Assembly (NCBI GenBank): GCA_032433765.1
Contig: JAVIAB010000051.1
Span: 152,719,421-152,783,420, forward strand
DNA length: 64,000 nucleotides
Direction of reading: 5' to 3'
Origin: Megaustenia siamemsis
Taxonomy: Eukaryota > Mollusca > Gastropoda > Stylommatophora > Ariophantidae
This document shows positions 1 to 10,545 of this stretch, in pieces. Under the pieces are notes generated by a model that had not been told where the DNA came from, did not search any database, and saw only the letters and a list, made by a program, of their open reading frames with translations. The first letter of the stretch is position 1; every line of letters begins with the position of its first letter. The position numbers and the translations under genes are program-made.

Positions 1-160
1 GATAGTCTTTCTATGTGCTTCACAAGAAACCCCGGTTACTCGCACCCCAAATAAACACTGTTATATTTTCACACATTCCTTCTTGACAACATGTATTAGG
101 CAGTTCTTCGATTGTTGAATATTGTAGAAGATTGTTGCAGATTGTAGAAGCTTGTAAAAG
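1..160. other. left-edge sequence, no feature recognised
   Basis: I see no gene here. The last 50 bases contain short, imperfect copies of GATTGTAGAAG-like sequence, which look like a decayed micro-array. Confidence 0.4.
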
Positions 161-162
161 AA

Positions 163-232
163 CGGGTGGTCGAGTCGATATCTAGTCGTGCTACAAAAAC
201 TGGAGAATGTAGGTTCGAATCTTGATAAGGTC
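163..232 (+). repeat. tRNA-like SINE head (putative)
   Basis: The stretch contains a B-box-like motif GGTTCGAATCT at 212-222 and a possible A box about 45 bases upstream. Spacing resembles the tRNA-derived head of a SINE. No clover-leaf with a good acceptor stem is obvious, so I do not call a functional tRNA. The 47-bp array starts about 40 bases downstream, where a SINE body would be expected. Confidence 0.3.
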
Positions 233-270
233 AACAACTTTTTCTACTGGAATGAAATTAAAAACTCAGA

Positions 271-789
271 CAAGAAAACATCGTGACGACTGCCGAGGAC
301 AAGTGGCCTTTATTCTACAAGAAAACATCGTCACGACTGCCGAGGACAAGCGGCCTTTATTCTACAAGAAAACATCGTCACGACTGCCGAGGACAAGCGG
401 CCTTTATTCTACAAGAAAACATCGTGACGACTGCCGAGGACAAGCGGCCTTTATTCTACAAGAAAACATCGTGGCGACTGCCGAGGACAAGCGGACTTTA
501 TTCTACAAGAAAACATCGTGACGACTGCCGAGGACAAGTGTCCTTTATTCTACAAGAAAACATCGTGGCGACTGCCGAGGACAAGTGGCCTTTATTCTAC
601 AAGAAAACATCGTGGCGACTGCCGAGGACAAGTGTCCTTTATTCTACAAGAAAACATCGTGACGACTGCCGAGGACAAGTGTCCTTTATTCTACAAGAAA
701 ACATCGTGACGACTGCCGAGGACAAGTGGCCTTTATTCTACAAGAAAACATCGTGACGACTGCCGAGGACAAGTGGCCTTTATTCTACA
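271..789 (+). repeat. 47-bp minisatellite, about 11 copies
   Basis: Head-to-tail 47-bp units are recognised by AACATCGTGACGACTGCCGA and end in TTTATTCTAC. Copies differ at a few fixed positions (GTGAC/GTCAC/GTGGC; AGTGG/AGCGG/AGTGT). Because 47 is not a multiple of three, all frames rotate and stay open, giving spurious proteins of 63-157 residues. No spacers separate the units, so this is not a CRISPR. Confidence 0.95.
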
Positions 790-1755
790 ATCCACAAGTT
801 TGTGACAATTCGTCAATGGTTGTGTTACAACAAGTTTGTGACAATTCGTCAATTATTGAGTTATTACAAGGTTGTGACAATTGCTCAATGGTTGAGTTAT
901 TACAAGGTTGTGACAATTGCTCATGGTTGAGTTATTACAAGGTTGTGACAATTGCTCATTGGTTGAGTTATTACAAGGTTGTGACAATTGCTCAATGGCT
1001 GAGTTATTACAAGGTTGTGACAATTGCTCAATGGTTGAGTTATTACAAGATTGTGACAATTGCTCAATGGCTGAGTTATTACAAGGTTGTGACAATTGCT
1101 CATTGGTTGAGTTATTACAAGGTTGTGACAATTGCTCAATGGTTGAGTTATTACAAGGTTGTGACAATTGCTCAATGGTTGAGTTATTACAAGGTTGTGA
1201 CAATTGCTCAATGGTTGAGTTATTACAAGGTTGTGACAATTTTGCTCAATGGTTGAGTTATTACAAGGTTGTGACAATTGCTCAATGGTTGAGTTATTAC
1301 AAGTTTGTGACAATTGTTCAATGGTTGAGTTATTACAAGGTTGTGACAATTGCTCAATGGTTGAGTTATTACAAGGTTGTGACAATTGCTCAATGGTTGA
1401 GTTATTACAAGGTTGTGACAATTGCTCAATGGTTGAGTTATTACAAGGTTGTGACAATTGCTCAATGGTTGAGTTATTACAAGGTTGTGACAATTGCTCA
1501 TTGGTTGAGTTATTACAAGGTTGTGACAATTGCTCAATGGTTGAGTTATTACAAGGCTGTGACAATTGCTCAATGGTTGAGTTATTACAAGGTTGTGACA
1601 ATTGCTCAATGGTTGAGTTATTACAAGTTTGTGACAATTGTTCAATGGTTGAGTTATTACAAGGTTGTGACAATTGCTCAATGGTTGAGTTATTACAAGG
1701 TTGTGACAATTGCTCAATGGTTGAGTTATTACAAGGTTGTGACAATTGCTCAATG
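790..1755 (+). repeat. 36-bp minisatellite, about 26 copies
   Basis: The 36-bp unit contains TGTGACAATTGCTCAATGG followed by TTGAGTTATTACAAG. It abuts the 47-bp array directly. The unit is exactly 12 codons, so both strands translate into 12-residue repeats without stops. Each unit contains the inverted repeat CTCAA-TGG-TTGAG and the palindrome CAATTG. The first two or three units are the most diverged; the middle is very homogeneous. Confidence 0.96.
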
Positions 1756-1938
1756 TTTATATTTGATCAGTGGAGACCGACATGAAGACATTAACTCTGC
1801 ACTGCCAAATGCAGGGGCGTCGTGCAAAGTAAACATTCTCTTAAAGGTGTAAAGACACTAAGGTGCACCAAGATGCACAGAGATGCGAAGCTGCTGTAAA
1901 GCTGATGATAATGATAATTTTTTTTAAAAAAGGGGGAA
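1756..1938. other. unannotated spacer
   Basis: There is a short non-repetitive stretch between the 36-bp array and a dispersed repeat. No coding signal is recognised. Confidence 0.4.
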
Positions 1939-1939
1939 A

Positions 1940-2132
1940 AAGTGGCATGGTAACATCTTTACGTAGCTTAGTAACTGAACAAAAATCATCGACGTTTCGG
2001 CCAAGCAGGCCTTCAGCTGGACAACAAACAACAACAGAAACATATATATATATATATAAGGATAAATACACAAATCTAACTACATGGCGGTAACATGCTA
2101 GATACTCAAGAACGGAAATAAAAAAAAGTCAC
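1940..2132 (-). repeat. dispersed GAAGGC/GCCGAAACGTC element, copy 1
   Basis: Read on the minus strand this has GTAGTTAGATTT, an AT-rich block, CTGAAGGCCTGCTTGGCCGA with the following AACGTCG, then CTACGTAAAGATGTTACCATG. A closely similar copy lies at 18090-18275, and two more diverged copies lie at 29090-29275 and 32300-32475. The core can form a GAAGGCC/GGCC stem-loop. Class unknown; a 3' end of a retroelement or a SINE-like module is possible. Confidence 0.6.
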
Positions 2133-2135
2133 TTC

Positions 2136-3240
2136 TTTTCTTCCTTCTTCGGACGACTTCCTGGCTCTTCAAATCTCCTTCCTTCTCCTTCTTTCTTCAC
2201 TTCCTCTTGGACCCGTTCTGCTGTCAATGAAGATACAAGTTCTGGTTCTCGCCCTTTTGGCGGCTTCAATCATTTTCAATTGATGTTGTAGAACTTCTTT
2301 GATGTTGTAGAACTTCTTTGATGTTGTAGAACTTCTTTGATGTTGTAGAACTTCTTTGATGTTGTAGAACTTCTTTGATGTTGTAGAACTTCTTTGATGT
2401 TGTAGAACTTCTTTGATGTTGTAGAACTTCTTTGATGTTGTAGAACTTCTTTGATGTTGTAGAACTTCTTTGATGTTGTAGAACTTCTTTGATGTTGTAG
2501 AACTTCTTTGATGTTGTAGAACTTCTTTGATGTTGTAGAACTTCTTTGATGTTGTAGAACTTCTTTGATGTTGTAGAACTTCTTTGATGTTGTAGAACTT
2601 CTTTGATGTTGTAGAACTTCTTTGATGTTGTAGAACTTCTTTGATGTTGTAGAACTTCTTTGATGTTGTAGAACTTCTTTGATGTTGTAGAACTTCTTTG
2701 ATGTTGTAGAACTTCTTTGATGTTGTAGAACTTCTTTGATGTTGTAGAACTTCTTTGATGTTGTAAAACTTCTTTGATGTTGTAGAACTTCTTTGATGTT
2801 GTAGAACTTCTTTGATGTTGTAGAACTTCTTTGATGTTGTAGAACTTCTTTGATGTTGTAGAACTTCTTTGATGTTGTAGAACTTCTTTGATGTTGTAGA
2901 ACTTCTTTGATGTTGTAGAACTTCTTTGATGTTGTCTGCCCATCTTAATCTGGGTCTGCCTCTTGCTTATCTCCCTTCTTCTCTTCTAGTATATGCTTTG
3001 TATGGTAATGGATCACACGGCATTCTTTCTAGATGACCAAACCAGATTATTTGTTTTTTCTGTATGGTTGAGTTTAAAGGATTGGTTCAATGCCTACTCT
3101 TTCTCTTATAATAGCATTTTTGATTTTTGTTGTTTCTGGTTACTCCAAGCGCTTTTCTCAGACATCTCTGTGGTGACACGCTTTCTTGTATGTTTAGACG
3201 CAAGTGACCAAGTCTAGCACTGGTAGCTCGAATTTGGAAT
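2136..3240 (-). mobile_element. LINE 3' fragment (minus), expanded by an internal minisatellite
   Basis: Read on the minus strand, 3240 to 2936 encodes a decayed C-terminal piece of a non-LTR retrotransposon, with IRERVGIE and TKHI segments. The plus-strand fragment at 3590-4010 carries the same segments. Coding similarity resumes at 2281-2225, where CATCAATTGAAAATGATTGA matches CATCAACTGACAATGACTGA of the other copy. Between the two halves lies a 654-bp 19-mer array that the other copy lacks. Stops and frame changes make it non-functional. Confidence 0.7.
2282..2935 (-). repeat. 19-bp minisatellite inside a LINE, about 34 copies
   Basis: The unit on the minus strand is ATCAAAGAAGTTCTACAAC, repeated 34.4 times with one visible variant (GTAAAAC near 2764). 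The unit matches the single-copy sequence ATCAAAGAAGCGGTACAAGA in the sister LINE fragment at about 3863-3885. The array is therefore probably an in situ expansion of LINE coding sequence. Three units equal 19 codons, so a 225-codon open frame results, which I do not call a gene. Confidence 0.95.
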
Positions 3241-3589
3241 ATATGTACTCCGTATCAAATGTTTCTTGGTGGTAATAGGTATAGCTTTTATGTGCATTCT
3301 TTAATCCGTGACGTAGATGCGTTGTCGGTTTACAGGAAGCTCCGATATTTCTCGACTTCCACTCACCCCATCTGATTTAAGGACAAACGTTTTTAGACAC
3401 CGGGTTATCCCCCCCTCTTCGATACCTACTCGCCTGCCACACTTGTTTGTCTGTTCCCAGGTCACCGTGGAAAGGCATACTATGACCTTGGTCAGCTGGA
3501 GTTCACTGATTCTGATGCAAACAGTCAGCTATAAGTCGCAGACAATTTCCTACCCAAGTCCAGTTCGACGTCAGGGGCCTATTTACAAT
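3241..3589. other. unannotated stretch
   Basis: No gene recognised. One open frame crosses it on the plus strand (from 3317), but it runs into the LINE fragment downstream and has no recognisable domain. Confidence 0.4.
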
Positions 3590-4012
3590 ACAATCGTGAC
3601 CATGTTAGAGAAACCTGTCACCACAGAGACGAGGTGTCTGAGACAAGCGCTTGGACTGAACAGAAAAGACAGAATCAGAAATGATATAAGAGAAAGAGTA
3701 GGCATTGAATCAATCCCAAGGCTATATACAGAGACAACAAACGAACTGGTTTTCCCATCTAGAAAGAAATGCCACGAGCTTCTTTACCGTACAAAGCATA
3801 TATCAAACAAGTGGAAGGGAGAAGAGCAAGGTACAAACCCAGAGTAAAATGGACAGACAATATCAAAGAAGCGGTACAAGAACATCAACTGACAATGACT
3901 GAAGCTGCGAAAAAAGATACAACCAGAACTTTGTATCTCCCTCGACACCCAAACCGTTACTGGAGAAATGAAGAAAGAAAAGAGAGAGAGATAGAGAGAG
4001 AGAGATAAGAGG
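3590..4012 (+). mobile_element. LINE 3' coding fragment (plus)
   Basis: It encodes a degraded C-terminal region of a non-LTR retrotransposon: ALGLNRKDRIRND, then IRERVGIESIP, then a KWTDNIKEAVQEHQ-like tail. Frame changes split it over at least three frames. It is the unexpanded counterpart of the minus-strand fragment at 2136-3240. It ends in AGAGAGAGATAGAGAGAGAG, a simple repeat that may be the retroposon tail. Confidence 0.65.
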
Positions 4013-4506
4013 ATTTTATGATTATGAGGTTTTGTTTCACTTATTACAATGACCAATCGAACATTCAAAACAAGATTACTTAGTATGCTCCCACGTGACC
4101 TCGCACCCATGGTTCCCTAATTCCTTTCATGTTAACTAACATTTTAAATAACTCTAATATATGTGTATGTAAGATGTCATCGCATTATTAAAACATTTTT
4201 TTCGTTATCGCTGCTGAGTTCCATCTGTTCTTGTTATCACTTCCTATCAATACCGTCTACTCTTGTAACCAATTCCCCTAATTGTATGCTCATATCTTAC
4301 GCTCTATATCTGATCTTTCTTTCTCTAATGCCCTGTCTAAATGTCACGCATGCTTGTTTGCTATATTGTTCTCAGAAAAAAAAATCATTGTTTTTTAAAA
4401 TCATTATTGGCGTCGTGCAGTCTTCAACTATGATGTAGTCCAGCATGCTCCAAGACTGTAGGGCTCCACAGTATAAGCAAGACTTAACGGACATGGCAAT
4501 GATAGC
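4013..4506. other. unannotated AT-rich stretch
   Basis: No gene or repeat recognised. Confidence 0.4.
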
Positions 4507-4515
4507 AAAGACTGT

Positions 4516-4774
4516 GCAAGTAAAGTAAAGAGCCCCGTCACGCCAAGTGGCGTATAGGGAATATGGTGTTAGTGACCATCATTTGTATAGACCTTCGGCG
4601 CATGATTTTTGGGGTAATATGGTCGGTATTACGCCCGTGCCGCTTTACTTTCCCAGAAAAATATTCCGGCACCAATTTAAGGTTGGGTGAACCCGGAAGC
4701 CGTCGATCATGATCGAACCCGACTTTTTGTCATTAGTAGTCCAGTTCAATAACCACTGAGCTATCGCGGCTCCC
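4516..4774 (-). mobile_element. tRNA-derived SINE, family A, copy 1
   Basis: The element is 259 bp. On the minus strand it starts GGGAGCCGCGATAGCTCAGT (A box) and has a B box GGTTCGATC. Its body contains GGCACGGGCGTAATACCGAC and CGCCACTTGGCGTGACGGGG, and its tail is TTTACTTTACTT. It is flanked by AAAGACTGT at 4507-4515 and 4775-4783, a 9-bp target duplication. Other copies lie at 6739-7497 (interrupted) and 33807-34065. Confidence 0.9.
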
Positions 4775-4783
4775 AAAGACTGT

Positions 4784-5190
4784 CGGTTTGAGGAATGTTG
4801 ATGTTGTCATGCCAGGTAACAAAATGTGTCAAACACCAATTATTTTCTTGGCACGTGACTCAAGAGACAAAGACGAGTCGAATTTTGAAAAAAATAACGA
4901 CACAGGTATAGCTGTTCTTCTGTGTTCTCCATCTGTCAGGGAAAGCTGAAAATATGCAACTCGCATTTATCTTTCATAGTATATCTTTAGTGATCTGAAC
5001 TCATAATTATCTGTTAACATTCGTAGGTTTGGAGCATTGTTAACAGGAAAGAAAAGGTTAAACTGATCAGATATAACTTGGTTGAGAGGAGATGGAGTGT
5101 GTGAGAGTCTATGCTGATTATGTAGAGATAAAGATATGACGTTCTACATATGAGATGAAGGGTGAAGGTCAAGTTAGTTTTATTTATTTA
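4784..5190. other. unannotated stretch
   Basis: No gene or repeat recognised. Confidence 0.4.
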
Positions 5191-5195
5191 TTGTT

Positions 5196-5325
5196 TGACG
5201 GAGATGAAATATAATTCTGAAATAAACATCTCTTTTATCACGGACATGAAATATAGCTTTGGAATAAAAAATGCCATTTTTTTCACGGAGACGAAAGATA
5301 ACTTTGAACTAAACATCTCAATGAA
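5196..5325 (+). repeat. degenerate tandem repeat of about 42-45 bp, 3 copies
   Basis: Three diverged units begin CGGAGATGAAATATAA, CGGACATGAAATATAG and CGGAGACGAAAGATAA. Divergence is much higher than in the big arrays, so it is old. Confidence 0.6.
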
Positions 5326-5329
5326 ACTA

Positions 5330-5904
5330 CACCAGACATCCAGTCTTCACTTCTCATTCCTGTAGAACCATTATCTCCCATCCCAGAAATGGGACGACTG
5401 CTGCATTAATACCAATGATAATTATTTGACAGTTGAATATTTGCAAACTTTAATCTTGTTCTAACAAACCTATCTCTCCAACAGCTGAAGTTACCAGCTG
5501 TATGTTTATATTTCTCCTATCTCCAGTCAACAAAGTGCGTGCACCAAATTGTTAAATCGTTTTTCTAGTCCATTCCAAGTGGTCTTTAAACCAGGCGTTG
5601 TTAATGAATGTTTGTAAGGGCGATAACTGCAACCAACTTGGGAGTCTGGATGTTTGATAAGGTCATTTTGTCCCCATTCTTGGTGATATGAGAAAAGTTC
5701 GTCAACGATAAAGTCATAGTTTTGAGGGAGCGTCATTGGCGTAGTTGTTTGTACGTTAATTAGGTGGTAGAATTAACGTGGGTTCAATCCGTGCCTCAAG
5801 GTCTCCAGTCACAATAGTTTTAATATAGGGAAAGGCGTATCTGACGTAATAGGGGGGTGGGGAAGATAACAGCGACGAATAGCAATGTAACCACTAAATC
5901 GGAG
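5330..5904. other. unannotated stretch with a weak tRNA-like box
   Basis: No gene. GGGTTCAATCC near 5789-5799, downstream of TTAGGTGGTAG, resembles a SINE head but has no recognised body. Confidence 0.3.
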
Positions 5905-6217
5905 GGCCTCGGTAGCCCAGTTAGGAAAACCACCCAACTGGGCTACCGACGCTCGGACAACCTGTGTTCGATTCCCTCTGGAAGTAGTATAAGTTGTACT
6001 CGGGCTTGGAAAAAAAATACTCCTGCGGTCGACCCAGTCGCTGGCAGAAATGGGTACCAGGGTAGTACTCTGGGAAGGTGAGGAATGCCGCTTCGCATAG
6101 TGAGACTCGATGTTTGAAGCGACACTCTCCGGAAGTCTCTGAACAAACTAAGCACATATGGATGGCAACTCGCGTGGTAAGACGCCGATTCAAGTCTTGT
6201 ACTTAACCTTTACCTAA
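5905..6217 (+). mobile_element. tRNA-derived SINE, family B, plus copy
   Basis: The head contains GGTAGCCCAGTTAG and a B box GTTCGATTCCCTC. The body contains GGTCGACCCAG, GGCAGAAATGGGTACCAGGG and GAAGCGACACTCTCCGGAAG. It ends CTTGTACTTAACCTTTACC. The minus copy at 7594-7880 shares the whole body. The first part holds an extra inverted repeat, GTAGCCCAGTT facing AACTGGGCTAC, absent from the other copy. Confidence 0.8.
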
Positions 6218-6227
6218 CCACAGCATG

Positions 6228-6305
6228 TGGAGTCTCGGTGGCCGGGAGGTTAGTGCTCTTGCTTCCCGATTAGAAGGATTCGGGTTCAATCCCTAAAGAT
6301 AGTTT
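6228..6305 (+). repeat. tRNA-like SINE head, third family (putative)
   Basis: It contains GGTGGCCGGGAGGTTAGTGC (A-box-like) and GGGTTCAATCCC (B box) at normal tRNA spacing. No body is recognised downstream. Confidence 0.5.
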
Positions 6306-6725
6306 ATTAGAATCGACTTTGATGATTGCCTGTTACTGGCCTAATACAATCTTTGGTGAAGAGAGGACATTAAGAGAGGTACTTAGAGACAAAGATGGAA
6401 TCAGCGGTCACGTGACATGTATTGTCTGGAAGTGAGACGATCAAAGAATATTGTTCTCTTAATTAGGAGGCACATAGACAAGCACTGATAGATTGATGAA
6501 TGATGGTTGAAAAGTTGGGATAGAAAGTGAAATACCTGCAGATAGAGGCCAGCAGATATAACCAGTCAACTAAAGCGATTGAGCAATAAGAAAAACAAGC
6601 GATTTGTAACCTAAAATACACAGTAATACATATTTATATTTTTGTCAATTGTATGGAATGTTGAATTATTAGCAAGCTTTTTTTATTGACATATTTAACG
6701 TATGTTATTATTATTTCATCTACAC
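6306..6725. other. unannotated stretch
   Basis: No gene or repeat recognised. Confidence 0.4.
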
Positions 6726-6738
6726 CTTACTAGCATTG

Positions 6739-7497
6739 GAGCCGCGATAGCTCAGTGGTTAGTGAACTGGACTACAAAGGACAAGGGGTAGGGTTCGATC
6801 CCAACCGACGGCTTCCGGGTTCACCCAGTCTTAAATGGGTACCGGATTTTTTTTCTGGGAAAGTACAGCAGCACGGGCGTAATACCGACCACATTACCCC
6901 AAAAATCATGTGCTGTAGGTCTGTAAAATATAGGGTCACTAACACAATATTTCCCTATACGCCACTTGGCGTGACGGGGGTACTTTACTTACTTTTACTT
7001 ACTCATCATCATCACCATGTGCCATACCGGTTCTTCTCCTTCTAACTTTTAGCTCCTGCAATACCGGTTGGCGTAGGTGATCATGTCCCTCCACAATCTT
7101 CTATCTACAGTGCATCGTATCAGTTCTGTTGTTGACTGTTTTCCATGCCATGACACCAAGCTATCCAGTATTTTCTCTCTTTGTCGCCCACGATCTCTCT
7201 TTCCTTTTATTTTGCCAGTTGTAACCAAGTATTCCAACTTTCCTCTTGTCATGATGTGCCCGAACAATGTTGATTGCTTCTTTCTGATGTTTTTTAAGAG
7301 CTCCCTTTTTGTGTTGGCCTCTTTGAGAACTTCCTCATTGGTCTTTTTAGCTGTCCAGGGAACTTTCAACATTCTTCTGAGAAATCCCATCTCTGTGGCC
7401 TCCAATCGTCTTTTCATTTGTTTGCCCACTGTCCATGATTCGCTTCTATAGGTCAGAATTGGTTCTATATAGCACCAATGAACTCTTTTTCTCTTTA
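6739..7497 (+). mobile_element. SINE family A, copy 2, interrupted by a LINE in its tail
   Basis: The head GGAGCCGCGATAGCTCAGTG and B box GGGTTCGATCCC are followed by the family A body. The 13-bp flank CTTACTAGCATTG occurs at 6726-6738 and again at 7498-7510, beyond the inserted LINE fragment. So the SINE landed first and the LINE then inserted into its TTTACTTACT tail. Confidence 0.85.
7004..7493 (-). mobile_element. 5'-truncated LINE 3' end, family 2, inserted in SINE tail
   Basis: The minus strand encodes a C-terminal LINE segment of about 126 codons. Recognisable pieces are FLRRMLKVPWTAKKTNEEVL, ELLKNIRKKQ, FGHIMTRGKLEYLVTTGKI and GKRDRGRQREK. This is the usual end of reverse transcriptase ORFs in jockey/CR1/RTE-like elements. 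The 3' end on the minus strand is a (GAT)n tail. A 10-bp duplication TTTACTTACT flanks it (6994-7003 and 7494-7503). Related copies: 33500-34150, 38815-39056, 42366-42645. Confidence 0.85.
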
Positions 7498-7593
7498 CTT
7501 ACTAGCATTGCTTTTATCATGTAGCAATGTTACATATCACAGCATTATCTATCAGCAAAATCATCGCTTATTTTCTTCACTTAAATTATGTAA

Positions 7594-7880
7594 AGGTAAA
7601 GGTCAAGTACGAGACTTGAACCGGCGTCTTCGCACGCGAGTTTCCACCCATATGTGCTCGGCCGCCTATCCAGAAATGTTCGGAGATTTCTGGACAGTGT
7701 CGCTTCAAGCATCGAAACTCACGATGCCAGGCGACATTCCTCACCTTTTCTGGGTATTACCCTGGTATCCATTTCTGCCAACGGCTGGGTCGACCTTGGG
7801 GTATATTTTTCCAACCACGAGTACAACTCACCCTGCTTCCAACCGGAATTGAACATGGGTTGTCCGAACGTCGGTAGTCC
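7594..7880 (-). mobile_element. tRNA-derived SINE, family B, minus copy
   Basis: On the minus strand it begins ACTACCGACGTTCGGACAAC, has a B-box-like GTTCAATTCC, shares the family B body, and ends CTTGACCTTTACCTTTAC. It is followed on the plus strand by (ATC)n and then the 17-bp array. Confidence 0.8.
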
Positions 7881-8492
7881 ATCATCATCATCATCAATAC
7901 ATACAATACTTACAATATATACATTCTTACAATACTACCTTCTCACAATATATGCCTTCTTACAAAATATACTTTCTCACAATATATACCTTCTCACAAA
8001 ATATACCTTCCCCCAAATATACCTTCTTACAATATATGCCTTCTTACAAAATATACTTTCTCACAATATATACCTTCTTACAATATATACAATCTCACAA
8101 TATATACCTTTTCACAATATATACCTTCTTACAAAATATACTTTCTTACAATATATACCTTCTCACAATATATGCATTCTTCTAATATATACCGTCTCAC
8201 AATATATATATATACCTTCTTTCAATATATACCTTCTCACAATATATACCTTCTTACATTATATACCTTCTTACAATATATACCTTCTCACAATATTTAC
8301 CTTCTTACAATATATACCTTCTTACAATATATACATACCTTCTTACAATATATACCTTCTTACAATATATACCTTCTCACAATATATACTTTTTTACAAT
8401 ACATATCTTCTTACAATACATATCTTCTTAAAATACATATCTTCTTATAATATATCTTCTTACAATACATATATTCTTACAATATATACATT
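7881..8492 (+). repeat. 17-bp AT-rich minisatellite, about 34 copies
   Basis: After CATCATCATCATCATC come units of CTTCTCACAATATATAC and variants (CTTCTTACAATATATAC, CTTCTTACAAAATATAC). Length variants such as ATATATATAC occur. Three units give 17 codons, so apparent proteins here are artefacts. Units are more diverged than in neighbouring arrays. Confidence 0.92.
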
Positions 8493-8572
8493 ATGATCCT
8501 TTATGATAATGTTAGTCTTGCCATTGCTCGTTGGTGCAGCTTCTTGATAATGTAAAAAGAAAATACAGAAAA

Positions 8573-8684
8573 AAATTATGATCATCCTTGTATGAAGATT
8601 GTGTTAATGAACTCAACTATACAGGAAGAAATTATGATCATCCTTGAATGAAGATTGTGTTAATGAACTCAACTATACAGGAAG
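8573..8684 (+). repeat. 56-bp tandem duplication
   Basis: The segment starting AAATTATGATCATCCTTG is repeated once immediately, with a single visible difference (TGTATG/TGAATG). Confidence 0.9.
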
Positions 8685-8935
8685 GTTCGAACAAAACAAA
8701 TGTGTCTGTAGTGCAGGAGAACAAAGAGAAAAGCACTTCTATTCTTGTGAAATTTCCAGGAACAATATTAGCAATTTGTGGTGTAAAGTGTGAAAGTTGT
8801 TCATAGTTTTTTTGAGAGCACACCTCACATTGACAGCTACAAACTTGTTGGGTTTATTTTCATTATTACATACAGGATTAGTGGAAAGGGTGTGTTAGAT
8901 AAACAGACAGATATACAGATTGACATATATATAAG

Positions 8936-9353
<418 letters not shown>

Positions 9354-9735
9354 GATTGAATCTATCTTTTAACCATCGTTACAGTGGTGTTATCTTAATA
9401 AAAATATGTATACGAATGTGTGTACATGAACCTTTGTTTTCATTAACATGAGAGCATATAATTGATTAACAAAAATGTACATAAGAGACTTGAAACAAAA
9501 TCTAGTGAACATCGGCCATTGAGCAGTGGCAAGGTATTAGTTACATACATAACAACACAACACAAACGAGATTGGGTTTTGATCAACAAAACAAAACAAG
9601 GCGTGTTTTTTTTCCTCGCTCTAACTTCCCCCCTCCTCTCTTTCATCCAGTAACATTAAAAAATAAAAATTCATAGAAACGAAGCAATAACAGCTGACAT
9701 AAAAACAGCTTCTCTGGAGGAAAATTAAAAAAAAA
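9354..9735. other. unannotated stretch
   Basis: No gene recognised. Opposed open frames of 63-67 codons overlap at 9443-9653 and have no recognisable domain. Confidence 0.4.
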
Positions 9736-10000
9736 AATTACGATTTAGTTTTAAACTACTAAACACAATTAGAACAAGACAAATGAAATTTTTGGGGCAT
9801 GTTAAAAGACACAACAGCCTAATAAAAGTAATATTGGAAGGGAAAATACAAGGTAAAAGAGGCAGTGGCAGACCAAGACTAACATGGATCAGTAAATCTA
9901 TGACAATCTGCACCATAAAAGCAAGTGAGAGTGGAATGGCGCTCCATGGTAGCCAAACTTCGATGCGGAGACGGCACTCAATGATGATGATGATGATGAG
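9736..10000 (+). mobile_element. 5'-truncated LINE 3' end, family 1, copy 1
   Basis: It encodes RQMKFLGHVKRHNSL, VILEGKIQGKRGSGRPRLTW and a short C-terminus, then ends in (GATGAT)n. Sister copies are at 42756-43070 and 44125-44372. This is a typical LINE C-terminus followed by a microsatellite tail. Confidence 0.8.
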
Positions 10001-10016
10001 TTTTAAACATAAAGAC

Positions 10017-10137
10017 AATTTATAGCTTTTACATTTAGTCATAAATTCAGTCTTGAAAACTAATATCTGCGTTCTCTAATAAGGTCTGAGACAGTGGACG
10101 AAACTAAGAAGACACAAAAGATAAGATAAATAAAATA
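10017..10137 (+). repeat. 121-bp direct repeat, copy 1
   Basis: The segment TTATAGCTTTTACATTTAGT through GATAAGATAAATAAAAT recurs at 11355-11474 in the same orientation with only a few differences. The pair brackets about 1.2 kb. Confidence 0.85.
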
Positions 10138-10189
10138 AAGAAGGGATAAGCATGATAGTATTATTCCTTGTTGAAAATTGTTGCTTGTA

Positions 10190-10545
10190 GACGTGTGAAG
10201 AGGAGCTGTGGGATGTTGTGAGGAAGTGTCTACGTCACAGGGAAAGTGAGTAATTGGGAATCGGTGGTACATACAGTTGGACATATCTGGAGGCCACACA
10301 AAATGTGAGTTCGGTCCAGACTGATAGAGAGTGGCTAATGAGCGCGTGCTTCTCGGTGCATAATGGAAGTTGTTACAGCCACAGGGTACAAGTGATCTAT
10401 TTGTGTAGCAATTGTTTGTGAAACTGTGAGTTGTAATACTTGTACTCTAGGCTGATGTGATAACATGGGAGGAGAGATGGTGAGAGAGACAGAAAGACTG
10501 TTAAACAGATAGGCAGACAATCAGGGTGTCAGACATAAAGCTAGG
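10190..10545 (-). repeat. dispersed repeat, minus copy
   Basis: The minus strand is closely similar to 24815-25165 on the plus strand. Both contain GTATTACAACTCACAGTTTC and ATATGTCCAACTGTATGTAC. Open frames in both copies are 60-80 codons and similar, but have no known domain. DNA-level repetition explains them better than a gene. Confidence 0.75.

Noticed and set aside
222..1852. Several long proteins of repeated 12- or 47-residue units on both strands
   Set aside because: They are translations of the 47-bp and 36-bp minisatellites; all frames are open for arithmetic reasons and no start or domain context exists.
2266..2943. A 225-residue protein with IKEVLQHQRSSTTSKKFYN repeats
   Set aside because: It is the 19-bp array inside a dead LINE fragment, read through in a frame that is open only because of the repeat.
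6739..6815. A tRNA gene
   Set aside because: The A and B boxes belong to a SINE head; the sequence continues into a body found in three copies with target duplications.
9443..9653. Opposed 63- and 67-codon frames
   Set aside because: Overlapping on both strands, short, with no domain; expected by chance in AT-rich DNA.
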